Notes: a model not told the origin generated them from the sequence alone. A stretch of 64,000 nt of DNA from Pseudopyrenochaeta lycopersici (GCA_003313425.1 NHZP01000037.1:248001-312000), one strand, 5' to 3'. Shown: positions 41,802 through 51,615, counted from the stretch's first letter. Translations and numbers: made by a program.

Positions 41802-42562
41802 ATTGGCAGCGTGGCATCAGTCCCAGCTCCATTCGTCTATTTGAAAGACTGCGAGCGCGAGCCCAGATCTCCCCCTGGCCGGCGGGACATACGTCCAACG
41901 TAGCCCGATCGCGACACAGATGTCCGACGATAGACAAGTCATTCCTCGACCACGAGCTTTCGAAGACGCCTCCACTACCCTCTGCAGCCGCCCTCATACA
42001 ACTGCCCAACAAGCCCCGCTAAAGTATCACCGCATCGCAGGATCGTGGGAGGACCGCGGCGGGGGTGACTCCCTCCTCCATCTGCTTCGCACATATGTGT
42101 TAAAGCTGGAGCTTGAAATGAAATGCCTTTGAAGTCCTCTAATTACGGGTATCCCCTGTTACTCCAGTAGGGGGTTTGCAATTGCCGCAATTCTGGTCAA
42201 ATCGATGTTCCCTACCATCATATTAGGGATATAGACTATCAGCTCAAGGCTGTCCCTACATTGCAACAACGTTTACGGGGCATCGTGTATAAGTCTTCTG
42301 ATATTTGGTACACCACGCGCGCACCGTGTAACGGACGTGGGAACATTTGTAATTCACCTCAGTATAATCGCACATGTCAAGCAAGCAGGGTGATATAAAT
42401 GCTGCACTCGGTCTATATTCTTATATCGCTCCCAGAGCGGTTCAATGGACACAAAATATTTCGCATTATTTGAAATGACTGAAAGCATCTAAACGGCCTG
42501 GAGAGTTTTTGCATTACTTATTCTGCCAAATCATCTACGCCATCTCTCTTAGCTCTGCCGTG
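41802..42562. other. Gene-free stretch with a short coding-like repeat
   Basis: 41803-41850 resembles 44997-45044: both read NWQR(G/D)ISPSSIR.FE in one frame. The rest shows nothing. The minus-strand tail of the hypothetical gene (42518-42562) lies at the end. Confidence 0.5.
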
Positions 42563-43186
42563 TGTTGACAGGTCTAGAAAGTACGGTGATATCTGATCGG
42601 AGAAACCGAAATAATAGACTTTCGGTGAGACCGAGAATATCGGATTGACCGTCGGCCAGTCCGAAGAGCTGAAGTTGAGACCGCAGATATAAAGACTAGG
42701 TTGTGCTCTGTAGAAGAAAAAGAGACAACTCAAAATAGAGATAATTGCAAGTCTATTGAGAATTGCATCACATATGCCACGTATTATCCGAGTACTCATA
42801 ACAATACATCGAGTATCGTTATCAATCCCTAATGTAATGCCGTCAGCCTCTATCCATCGGCCATGATGGATAGAGCTGTTTCGAAGCCATACAGCTAGGT
42901 TATGAAGCTTCTGGAGTGCAGTAGTAGCACCCCAGCCTTCAAAACCTTTATGCTTCGCTTTAACTTTACTCCCTCTTCTCTGGGCTTGCTCATGAGCTCT
43001 TATTGAGGCCAGATTATCTTCAACGACTGGTACATCAAGATAGGTGAAGAATAGCTCGTAAGGGTCGGTATCTTCGGTCTCTTCAATAGCCGCAAGAGCA
43101 GCTTTAAGAGCTTCTTTTGAGGTTGCAAGAAGAAAGGCTTGAATGATCAAGGCAGCGGATGCGATGGGTAATTGGATCATAGTCAA
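42518..43186 (-). pseudogene. Hypothetical protein gene interrupted by a solo LTR
   Basis: The 5' part (43186 to about 42806) encodes ATSKEALKAALAAIEETED, DPYELFFTYLDVPVVEDNLA and a basic KVKAKHKGFEGWGA region. The frame then runs through the LTR, and a short tail HGRAKRDGVDDLAE follows at 42518-42562. The product is cut at GIDNDTRC by the insertion. No family recognised; the N-terminus may extend beyond 43186. Confidence 0.5.
42563..42805 (+). repeat. Solo LTR, copy 3 (243 bp)
   Basis: Same family as 34593-34837 (TGTTGACAGGTCTAG start, ACTCATAACA end). It lies inside a minus-strand reading frame. No clear 5-bp target duplication is seen. Confidence 0.8.
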
Positions 43187-43253
43187 TCTGTTGGATATAA
43201 GTGAATAACCATCTAAAGGCTAGTGTATACAAACCCCGAATTCAAGTTTTAGA

Positions 43254-43307
43254 GCGTGGTTTCGACTGATCACGCCCGCAAGGGTAGGGTTGTCCTAGTG
43301 ACCACGC
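43254..43307 (+). repeat. Short inverted-repeat element (54 bp)
   Basis: Ends are GCGTGGT/ACCACGC, a perfect 7-bp inverted repeat. The same element in inverted orientation, with an insertion, is at 49362-49431, and the flanking GCTGGC.GCGATTCT is shared too. Confidence 0.65.
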
Positions 43308-43371
43308 TAAAGCTCACGCTGGCAGCGATTCTTAAGCCGAGCATAGAAGACGACTGAATCCAAGTAAGTAC

Positions 43372-44167
43372 TGTCATCGGCCCAAATAAATACTGGTCTG
43401 TCCACGCTGCCGAGCTCATTGCAATCTATTACGCAATGGGTTTGGCTGAAAGCGAGCATACGGTAGACCATAATGGATCACACCAAAACCGCAGAACCTT
43501 TACCATCGCAAGCGACAGCAAGTCGGCCTTGCAAGCTATAGCGAACCCGTCCAACAAGCCAGGTCAACAGATCGTGCGACGCATACTAAGTAGAGCGGAA
43601 AGCCTGCGAGCACAAGGGATACTACTGCGCCTTTTATGGATACCCGCACACGAGGGAACCCAAGGAAACGAAGTAGTGGACAGGCTAGCGAAAGAAGCTA
43701 TTGGTCCCGAGGAGGCACACACGTTTCAACGTCTCTCCTCGTCACTGAAGAAGCTGCACAGGGAGAAATTGCAAGAGGAATGGAAAGCAGAATGGCAAGC
43801 CTCAGACAAGGGCAAACACCTTCGCGGAATTGACAATGGACTCCCATCTAAGCCGCAGAAGCTCTACGGTTCTCGGCAGAGAAACCGAGCATATCTACTA
43901 ACACAACTCAGGACGGGACACTCTTGGCTTGTGGCGCATGCCCAAATCTTCCGCTTCAGTGAGGAAGACAAGTGCGAATGTGGAGCGAGAGAAACGGTAG
44001 TACATGTGTTGGTGGATTGCCCGAAACTGAAAGTCAGGCAGCAGCTCCGGAGCAAGATAGGAGAGGCATTTAATAGCACCGCAGAAATGCTGGGAGGGGA
44101 ACCCCAAGGACGAGTAAAAGGATGGACAAGCAAGAACAGCGTCCTAGACGCGGTACTGGACTTCGCG
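43372..44167 (+). pseudogene. Tad-like LINE Pol fragment: RNase H and C-terminal zinc region
   Basis: From about 43372 the frame reads VIGPNKYWSVHAAELIAIYY, then FTIASDSKSALQAIA and LRLLWIPAHEGTQGNEVVDR, the RNase H domain of fungal LINEs. The C-terminal CECGARETVVHVLVDC zinc-binding motif follows. The endonuclease and reverse transcriptase are missing (5' truncation). The frame goes on to 44182, but after CTTCGCG at 44167 the bases belong to a GT69 gene, as shown by the other LINE fragment at 29.2 kb, which differs from here on. Confidence 0.87.
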
Positions 44168-44700
44168 CTCTGCAAGAACTAGCTCGTCAAGGGGAGAAAT
44201 TTGACAAAGTTCTTTTCTTGAACGATATCGTGTTCAAGGTGCATTTGTAGAGGCCATATTTGATGCAAATACCACAGCTGACGATACTACAGACTGCTGA
44301 CGAGTTTCGATTACTCGATACGAACGATGGAGACTTTGCAGCTGCTTGCGCACTGGACTTCAGCCGACCTTACAAAGTTTACGATACATTCGCGCTCCGG
44401 GACGCCGAAGGTCATGAGATGCTTACGCAAACATGGCCTTACTTCCGGGCGGCGGAGTCTCGACGGGCAATATTAGCAAACCGTGCAGTACCGGTGGCTA
44501 GTTGTTGGAATGGTATGGGTAAGCGTTAACGCCCCAGCGGTATCCTCAAATATAGCCTGTAGTCGCTAACTGACCCGCCATGGTCCTAGTCGCGGTGCCT
44601 GCCGAACCTTTCGTTTCGAAACCCCCACTACATCTCAGATACTCTTGTGACGCTATGCAAGCGCCAAAGGCTTTGCTGTCCTCTAGGAAGATTTTTGAAG
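44168..44700 (+). pseudogene. GT69 (CAP59/CMT1-like) alpha-1,3-mannosyltransferase fragment
   Basis: Reads LQELARQGEKFDKVLFLNDI directly from the LINE junction. A probable intron ending ..CTACAG at about 44292 leads to TADEFRLLDTNDGDFAAACA, DFSRPYKVYDTFALRDAEGH, TQTWPYFRAAESRRA and VPVASCWNGM, which are conserved blocks of the family (Golgi mannosyltransferases). A second likely intron begins GTAAGC at 44519. After FVSKPPLHLRYSCD the frame ends. No start, no membrane anchor: a broken piece. Confidence 0.78.
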
Positions 44701-45222
44701 ATTTTTGAGAGAATCGCATCCGTCGATGGTGTACCTCGCCTCGGTCCAAAGAATGGAGAGTCAAAAGTAGGACCAGATATTGGAAGCACATGTATCGGGG
44801 GCACGAAGAAGCAGGAGGTATTTGCCTTGCCAATGAAATGCAAGTACTTGCAGAGACTGGATGGGCTCATGTATAAATCGCTAGTCCGCCATATGGACAT
44901 GAAACGTTGCTATAACTTAGTAACTGTATTTTCTTGCTGTACTCGGTCACTGCCACACCCAGTACAACGCATAGGGCGGATCCGTCTGAACAGCAACTGG
45001 CAGCGTGACATCAGTCCCAGCTCCATTCGTCGATTTGAAAGTATGCGCTCCGAGCCTCTCATTGTGTTGCACAACAAGCGCTGGAACGAGGAGGCATAAT
45101 TCATTGGCTGCTGTATGGTAATTCGAGGGTAGTTAATGGAGTACAAAAAAATGAGCTGCACTTTCGGAATAGACCACTCCCGAAGGGAATCTGTCTGCCC
45201 TCCTACCACGCCTCCTGTTATT
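44701..45222. other. Gene-free stretch with a possible coding relic
   Basis: An open frame at 44647-45099 ends in NSNWQRDISPSSIRRFESMR, which recurs at 41803; otherwise no domain can be named. Confidence 0.4.
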
Positions 45223-45292
45223 GCTGCAAAGTCTAAGTACCTGCAATTTTGTCCGTTACGGCGGTTGTTCCGTTACGAAGGAATGCACGTTA
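45223..45292 (-). repeat. 70-bp inverted-repeat module, copy e
   Basis: GCTGCAAAGTCTAAGTACC.. to ..GGAATGCACGTTA. Its outer end directly abuts a C2H2 gene fragment. Confidence 0.85.
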
Positions 45293-45440
45293 ATTACTGG
45301 ACACACGTAGAGAGGGGTGGCCGACCTGGGAGGAATGACTCTGGCGGAGCTCAGTGCGATTCTTGGAGCGACGGAGAAGAGGTTGATTCGGCGGCTGGAG
45401 AAGCGCCTTCGCCGCCAGAAAACAAGACAAGGGCCAGTGT
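45293..45440 (+). pseudogene. Fragment of the C2H2 gene (copy of 52222-52377)
   Basis: Encodes YWTHVERGGRPGRND and LAELSAILGATEKRLI.RLEKRLRR with small frame changes. It matches the end of the gene at 52244-52855 in inverted orientation and extends into its 3' flank. The gene's stop TAG is CAG here. Confidence 0.85.
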
Positions 45441-45754
45441 CGGCTGGATAGTGCAGCTAGCGGACAAAGGTCCCAGCTTTGCGTCGACAATACTCGCGGG
45501 CGGAGTTTGGTCCAGCAACCCATCTTCGTGCCTTCAGTGGGCAATGGCGTTCCTCCTACTGAGTCTCACGTCCATTGGGCAAATCACATCTTGACACAGT
45601 AAGTTATATTTACAACTTCTTTTGATCTATGATTCAATAAACTCCCGACATCGGGCCAGCCGATAGTCAGCACTTACCAGCTGTAAACAAGAAGTAACGC
45701 AGACAAAAGGCAACGCCAGGCGGATAGCTAATGATGAACCGACCCGAATACCTC
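45441..45754. other. Gene-free stretch
   Basis: No supported gene. Confidence 0.4.
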
Positions 45755-47387
45755 TTAGGCATCAACGCTTATCCCGACCTTTTCTGCCAGTTTCATCACA
45801 ACCTGAGCAAGTGTAGTAGCAGTCTTCTCTAGGTCATCCACCTTTTCAACTTTCTGACGTAGCAGTCGCAGCTCCTCCCTCAGCTCACGGAGGCCCACTG
45901 AAGAGTCCTCTCCCACGCTCGCTCCGTCTTTCTCATTTTTGGCCTTCGGCGACTCCCCCGCGGGATTGGCGTCGTGTGACACTTGCTTCAAGCTCTCCCC
46001 AAAATCTTTCTCAGTAGTCACCTTCACAAGCACCTGTTGCGGAGTCTGATCCATGGGCGGTGTGCTATTGTTCTTGTCGCAGTGCGCCCTGATCGCAGCG
46101 TCCGCGCTTTGTGCACCAATGACTTTCCTGAGATCGGAGACGGTTATTTCCTCGGGGCCCCAGGTCCATTTCGCGAAGCACCATGCTTCAGGGTCCTTGC
46201 GGCGCCCCGTCTTCGAGCTCGGGTTGTGGGTCTTGTACTCCGAGACGGCCATGCGCCATATCCCTTTAAAGTCGTCTCTATGCTCGAAGGTCCATTTCCT
46301 CCTAGTCTCTGGCGGGGCAAACTGTCGTATTCCTTCCTGCTTCAGGTATTGTTTTAGTTCGAACCCGCCGCATTCCATCCCCGACTGGAGGCGGAAGACC
46401 CCGTTCCCCTTCTCTGTCTCCACGGCACATCTATAGCCTCTACCGTGCGTGCGGTACGCCATGATTCGCTCCCCTTGCGCGGTGAGCCCGGTCGCCCAGG
46501 GCCACTTCTCTTCAGCGTCGGAGCTAGCATCGCCACTTCCTTCCGTTGTCTGCATTGGTACATCTTTTTCCGGCACAAAGAGGCTGTCACCGCTTTTCCT
46601 GGTGGGCGCTTGGCCGCTGTTTGTCGTGGTACTTGGGGTACGCGGGGTACTCGAGCTCGGACTAGAAACATTATTTCCTCCATCCAAATCCATTGGTTCG
46701 CCTTTGGAATTGAGAAATACCTCACTAGCTTCGATGGGATGGTCAAATGTGAGTTGCTCTGCAGCACTTTTCAGCCCTGTGGAGAATAAGTTAGCACTGG
46801 GTTTCGCAGAGATATCTGGACGAATACTTACTTTCGACGGCCTCATTAGCCTTGTCGTGCTTGCATTTGTCTGGATGGACAAACTGCATAAGGTCCTGGT
46901 ATCGCTTTTGTACCTTGTCCTTATCATTGAGCCCCTCTAGCCCCAGAACTTTGAAAGGGAATTTGGGGTCCGTCGCCAGGATCCTCTCGATTTCGCGGGC
47001 TTGAGGCTCGCTATATTTTGAGGCAATCTGGTCATTTTCCGTTGTATGCCCGTCGTTTGATTCCTTCTTAATCGTCGGATTCTCGATTCCAGAAGGGCCG
47101 CTCGTTGATGATGCAGCTTGACCAGCATCACCCTTTGTTGAGAGTTCACTTTTCTCGGCCTTCGCGTTGTTCGTGTTGCTCTCCGACGTAGGTACTGCAT
47201 TTTCGTCGCTGTTTGGTTCTGGCTGCGTCGAAGAACCAGCAGTAGTGTCTGGGTTGCTACTGGTATCGCTACGCGCATTCGTCTGCACGCCCTTCACTTG
47301 CTCAGGCTCCACGCTTGGCTCTGGTGTGAGCTGCCCGTGTTCGGCCTTTGCCTTTCCTTGTGGTCTGCCATTTTTTTCTGAAGCCAT
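45755..47387 (-). CDS. J-domain-like protein with Ser/Thr-rich linkers
   Basis: Exons 47387-46832 and 46776-45755, with a 55-nt intron (GTAAGT..CCACAG, GCTAAC branch), splice in frame to 525 aa. After a long polar N-terminus, residues 143-185 form a J-domain core: FKVLGLEGLNDKDKVQKRYQ followed by the HPD tripeptide (171-173) in FVHPDKCKHDKANEAVE, spanning the splice. This would engage an Hsp70. The middle is acidic and Ser/Thr-rich; about 320-410 is an ordered region with several Trp (KWTFEHRDDFKGIWRMAV, WCFAKWTWGPEEITV). The C-terminus is a coiled coil (LRELREELRLLRQKVEKVDD). No signal peptide. It resembles fungal J-proteins of unknown partner. Confidence 0.82.
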
Positions 47388-47731
47388 GTTGGAGGATGTT
47401 GCTTGTGATGTGCACTTAGATGAGCGACTCGGCGTCCTTTTCTATTCTTCTGAACGGTGAGACACAAACGGCCCCCTGTTCCGGGACAAACTTCAAGCCC
47501 AAGTCAGAACGAGGCGATGAGTTCCGGAACACGACACCCTTCTAAACTTGGGTACCTGCGCGGGACCAAATCACGACTCATCCACGCGGACCAATATGTG
47601 ACCCTCTGCTGTGGTGACAGAGCTCGCACCTAACAAAACCTGTAAATTCGGTTGTGCTCCACTTCGCCAACTGCAAAACAACAGAGTAACATAAACTGAC
47701 TTTACGTTCCTCCGCTTTCAAATCAAAAACA
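47388..47731. other. Intergenic region
   Basis: Shared upstream region of the divergent J-domain and secreted-protein genes; nothing else recognised. Confidence 0.5.
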
Positions 47732-48334
47732 ATGCGTCTTACCACGATCTGGCCGGCCTTTCTTATCTCTGGGCTGGCTTCCGCAGCTTCCACCCATAAC
47801 TCAAGAACCGATGAAAAAAGCTACGTGCAGAGCTCGAACGCAGTGCTTTCAGCTGCTCGAGTTGCGGACTGGAACGGGGTTGCGGTAGATGCCACCGTCC
47901 GAGTGCAAGTAGGCGGCCTGTTTGGATCAGCCGTCATACCGCTCGCTGCTAAGACGAACTCATCTTCGCGCACGACCGAGAGTCATGCTTCTTCAAGTGC
48001 TATACACCGCTCAAATTTTCACAAACCTGAAGATACCTCGCCCTGCATCACCCACGGCCATACTACCACCGCCCCAACTAGTGTAGCCGGCTATGCTATA
48101 GCTACGGTCTCATCTGGCGTTGTCAATCTTACCAGAGATTCGACTGCTAATCCATTCACATTCAATAACTCCACTGTGAACGCAACGACGGGCTCCCTTC
48201 CCCGGAGACCGTTTCCAACACAGGTGCCTACAGGTATTAGTCTTTTCAGCAGCGAAGCTCTCTCAGGCAGGCACAGTGTTAGTAGGCTTCTTGGAGCCGC
48301 TTTGCTCCAATCTAGTCTGATCTACCTGCTGTAG
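47732..48334 (+). CDS. Candidate secreted, GPI-anchored Ser/Thr-rich protein
   Basis: Intronless 200 aa. The N-terminus MRLTTIWPAFLISGLASAAS is a signal peptide. The mature part is rich in Ser, Thr and Ala with several N-glycosylation sequons (NSS, NLT, NNST, NAT). The C-terminus ends in a hydrophobic stretch LLGAALLQSSLIYLL with no charged tail, preceded by small residues, the layout of a GPI-anchor signal. No catalytic domain. A cell-surface or wall protein is a reasonable inference. The 100-bp repeat begins 46 bp downstream. Confidence 0.65.
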   Translation: MRLTTIWPAFLISGLASAASTHNSRTDEKSYVQSSNAVLSAARVADWNGVAVDATVRVQVGGLFGSAVIPLAAKTNSSSRTTESHASSSAIHRSNFHKPEDTSPCITHGHTTTAPTSVAGYAIATVSSGVVNLTRDSTANPFTFNNSTVNATTGSLPRRPFPTQVPTGISLFSSEALSGRHSVSRLLGAALLQSSLIYLL

Positions 48335-48380
48335 ACATTTGAAAACGATAGACCTATAAGCGACAAGGCTTTGTAGTTAA

Positions 48381-48480
48381 TTAACGTACATCCCTTCGCA
48401 GCGGAACAACCGGTGCAACGGAACAAAACCTGTAGAATCAGCACATAAAAAGTAGAAACCCCAATTAAAGGATATAACGT
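48381..48480 (+). repeat. 100-bp dispersed repeat, identical to 16437-16536
   Basis: Identical to the copy at 16.4 kb, and likewise followed at once by TAACGTRCATCC. Confidence 0.85.
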
Positions 48481-48494
48481 GCATCCCTTCGTAA

Positions 48495-49054
48495 AGGAGG
48501 CCCAAGTCGTTGACAGTGTCGAGTGTCGACGTGTGCTCCGCTCCCCACGCCTTCTCCTTTCCCTCCAGCGCTCGTCGATACATCTTCTCCGCCTCCTCAA
48601 CCCTGCCCAAGTCTGCGTAGAGAAGGCCCAAGTTGTTGACAGTGTCGAGTGTCGACGTGTGCTCCGCTCCCCACGCCTTCTCGTATCCCTCCAGCGCTCG
48701 TCGATACATCTTCTCCGCCTCCTCAACCCTGCCCAAGTTTGCGTAGAGGGCGCCCAAGTTGTTGACAGTGTCGAGTGTCGACGTGTGCTCCGCTCCCCAC
48801 GCCTTCTCCTTTCCCTCCAGCGCTCGCTGATACATCTTCTCCGCCTCCTCAACCCTGCCCAAGTTTGCGTAGAGGGTGCCCAAGTTATTGACAGTGTCGA
48901 GTGTCGACGTGTGCTCCGCTCCCCACGCCTTCTCCTTTCCCTCCAGCGCTCGTCGATACATCTTCTCCGCCTCCTCAACCCGCGGATCAGAAGGGCAAGC
49001 GACTATGCAACTGTAATTTTTGTATAGATGCACGTGGATAGGTTCAGGGGTCAT
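48495..49054 (-). pseudogene. Captured TPR (kinesin-light-chain-type) repeats
   Basis: Four near-identical 42-residue repeats, each with RVEEAEKMYRRALEGKEKAW and EHTSTLDTVNNLG(A/L)LYA. They match the tetratricopeptide repeats of fungal NB-ARC/TPR proteins. The frame opens at 49054 (MTPEPIHVHLYKN, not TPR) and runs out at GLLYEGMHV, encoded by the repeat end. No NB-ARC or effector domain remains, so this is a captured fragment and not a full receptor. Confidence 0.8.
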
Positions 49055-49113
49055 CTTAGTATGTAGGTTAAGAGGAATTTCAGATTATTAACGCGTGTAC
49101 AGATTTTTGTATT

Positions 49114-49184
49114 GCTGCAAAGTCTAAGTACCTACAATTTTTGTCCGTTACGGCGGTTGTTCCGTTACGAAGGGATGCACGTTA
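49114..49184 (-). repeat. 70-bp inverted-repeat module, copy g
   Basis: GCTGCAAAGTCTAAGTACC.. to ..GGGATGCACGTTA; full-length member. Confidence 0.85.
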
Positions 49185-49361
49185 GTAGGTTTCGTGGCGG
49201 ACGAGAGCAAGCCAAGCTGTTTATTGATTGTCTAAGGGGAGGTGAGCTATGCATCTCATACACCTTGCTACATACAATAACCTCGGCAAGATGCCTAATC
49301 TAACGTGCCTTGACGCTCCCACTGCTACAGTTACATAGAATCGCGGCCAGCATGAGTTTTA

Positions 49362-49431
49362 GCGTGGTTGCTAACACAACCCCTTCCCTTGCGGGCGTGA
49401 TCACCAAGACTCCCTAGGGTCGAAATCACGC
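49362..49431 (-). repeat. Short inverted-repeat element (70 bp), partner of 43254-43307
   Basis: Reverse complement matches GCGTG.TTTCGA .. TGATCACGCCCGCAAGGG .. ACCACGCTAAA of the 43.25-kb copy with an extra ~15 bp. Confidence 0.65.
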
Positions 49432-49771
49432 CGCGGCCTACGTCAGCTTTGACAGGATTTCTTAGATCGTCATTATATTTTCCTCCATAATTACAGCTGC
49501 CATCGCAGCTCTCGCCCTTGCAGCGCATCACTAGTTTCGCCTCAGTCTAGCAAACAGGTCTACTGTTCTGCCAGCAACCTCTGCATTGGTACGCAGAACT
49601 ATACCTGCAATACTAGAGCCGAAAGCAGCGCGTCTGGCACTATTGGCGCCGTTGGTAAGCGATCAGTCCCTGATAACGAAGCTGTGCTGAAATTATTGTA
49701 GCTTAATACTACGATATGGGAACGTCCCTCAACAGTGACCGCTTAGCTCAATAGAAGACCAGCTCCACTTC

Positions 49772-50979
49772 ATGCCTCGCGTTCTTTCTGCACTCCATGC
49801 TCCGACAGCGACCAGCACATGGTCGGCCACCATTTCTTCAGCATCGGTACACCGATCTTCGCCCTCGACAAGCTGGCCGAGAGACCTTACCGATGAGGAG
49901 GCGGAAGAGGAAGAGAATCAAGTCTCCAAGCGGCCAGCGACCATTTTTGGACATTTCGATCCTGGCACTCCACCGTCCTGGTTTTACAATGAGGAGGCTC
50001 CGGAGGAAGAGAATCAAGTCCTTAAGCAGCCGGCGACCCTTTACGATGACGAGGCTCTAACTATCGCCAACCAAGTGGGCCCAGATCTAAACAATCATGG
50101 GGAAGCGGAAGAGGAAGAGAATCAAGTCTACAAGCGGCCAGCGACCGTTTTTGGACATTTCGATCCTGGCACTCCACCGTCCTGGTTTTACAATGAGGAG
50201 GCTCCGGAGGAAGAGAATCAAGTCCTTAAGCAGCCGGCGACCCTTTACGATGACGAGGCTCTAACTATCGCCAACCAAGTGGGCCCAGACCTAAACAATC
50301 ATGGGGAAGCGGAAGAGGAAGAGAATCAAGTCTCCAAGCGGCCAGCGGCCATTTTTGAACATCTCGATCCTGGCACTCCACCGTCCTGGTTTTGCAGTGA
50401 GAAGGCCCCGACGGAGAGAATCAAGTCTCCAAGCAGCCGGCAGATAGTCAAAAAACCACCAAACGAGCTCATACCATCTAGACGCGAGATCCATGCTCGT
50501 TACGCGGATCATGGCAACGGAATGGCTGATCCAGCCGACTCTGGCCCTTCCACATATTTCCTCGATTGCACGGGGAAGCCCCGCGAGCACAACGATTTTC
50601 TTGAGGAAAAGCTGGGTGGTATGCTCGTAAAGCCTTCTCTTAGCATATTCGGCTTGGAGTCCATTCAAAGCGACCTCGCAAGATACTGCGGTGTCAGTTC
50701 GCCGCCACTCAATGATCGAGAGGCACATCTCTACGGTCTTGCAAAGAGACTCTCAGATCAAGTAGACTGTCTCACCAACGAAGTAAGAAACCGCAACCTG
50801 CGTGTGGTTGTATATGGCTAATGTTTCAATAGCTGGACGGAGTTTGCGGATTGGAAAGAGGGAGGCGAAATATTCACTTGAGTAAGCGTGAAGAATCTAA
50901 ACAGCAATCAGAAGATGACCAACGAGCCTTGGCCGAGGTGACGAATCAGCTGGAGTCACTCTTAAGGGCCGCGGTGTAA
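49772..50979 (+). CDS. Repeat-bearing paralogue of the 27.4-kb gene (385 aa)
   Basis: Exons 49772-50782 and 50833-50979 with a 50-nt intron (GTAAGA..GCTAATGTTTCAATAG), in frame. Residues about 43-225 are 2.7 copies of a 68-residue acidic repeat, with EEEENQVSKRPATIFGHFDP and, in the second half, NEEAPEEENQVLKQPATLY. From about residue 246 (EIHARYADHGNG, then FLEEKLGGMLVKPSLSIFG, DREAHLYGLAKRLSDQVDCL) and in the last exon it matches the gene at 27372-28148, including the intron. The N-terminus has no counterpart there. No known domain and no signal peptide. The repeat suggests a disordered, length-variable protein. Confidence 0.72.
49898..50450 (+). repeat. 204-bp in-frame tandem repeat, 2.7 copies
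   Basis: Units at 49898, 50102 and 50306 (the last partial). The first two are nearly identical. Each unit contains two shorter EEENQV.K.PAT sub-repeats. Confidence 0.9.
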
Positions 50980-51261
50980 AAGGAAGCTCTTTTGGGTAGT
51001 TCTTGAGCGTCATCCAGACTGTTAGCCGCGCCTCTGCCTGGTCTGGCTCATTCCTGAACATCTCTGAGTCACTTCTTATTGTGGCTTAATGTTGCCTATC
51101 GTACTAATGAAATATATATATGCAGCACCCACCTCCACGAGTAGAAGGTCAATTAAATTCATTCCGTCCTATCGACCGCTGCTTGCATGCTTCCAGATAT
51201 AGCCTGCTGATCTTAACATCTTCAGTTATCTCTACCACCGTTGCTGTAAATCGTTCCATCT
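50980..51261. other. Gene-free stretch
   Basis: Intergenic; nothing recognised. Confidence 0.4.
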
Positions 51262-51615
51262 ATGAACGCCGATGAGACATCAACGGTACTCTCTACTGCT
51301 CTTTCTGCCGCTCAAAGCGACCTTGAAACCCCCGCCGACCTCAATCCATCAGATACCAGCAGAGAGGTGACTGTAGACACTTCGTCATCCGCCGACTACA
51401 CTGGCTACGAAGGCATCGATTGGAGTCGCCTTCCAGGCTATCATATACGCAAATATAGAAGAAGGTCCCGTACAGGCTGGGTATGGGAGTATGGATATGA
51501 TGTCGAAAAAGATGGTTCTGGTCACCGCTTCTGGCTCTGTAAAGAGTGTCACCAGAAGAAGGCCGCAATCACTCACATGTACGATGCTGCATCTACAAGC
51601 CAAGCAATGCAATGA
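51262..51615 (+). pseudogene. hAT-type BED zinc-finger fragment
   Basis: Ends with a BED-like region: DWSRLPGYHIRKYRRRSRTG, WVWEYGYDVE, FWLCKECHQKKAAITHMYDA, the start of fungal hAT transposases and hAT-derived proteins, but cut off at the point where the His/Leu part of the finger should follow. The catalytic domain is absent. Downstream is regulator sequence in another context. Confidence 0.62.

Larger units (their letters stand above)
48475..49184 (-). mobile_element. 710-bp TIR element carrying TPR repeats (Pack-type)
   Basis: A perfect 20-bp inverted repeat, TAACGTGCATCCCTTCGTAA, forms both ends (48475-48494 and 49165-49184). The right end is the outer part of a full 70-bp module (49114-49184). 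Inside are four TPR repeats and no transposase. It must depend on enzymes supplied elsewhere, if it moves at all. The TA at both ends fits TA-targeting elements of the Tc1/mariner type, but this is inference. Confidence 0.72.

Noticed and set aside
42518..42805. C-terminal part of the 222-codon minus frame as real protein
   Set aside because: It is translated through the solo LTR; only the parts outside 42563-42805 can be host coding sequence.
45983..46940. Plus-strand frames of 114-163 codons over the J-protein gene
   Set aside because: Shadows of the minus-strand gene, whose splice and HPD motif are convincing.
48479..49027. Plus-strand repeated frame (182 codons) with SVECRRVLRSPRLLLSLQRS units
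   Set aside because: It is the antisense shadow of the four TPR repeats; its repetition follows from the 126-bp TPR unit.
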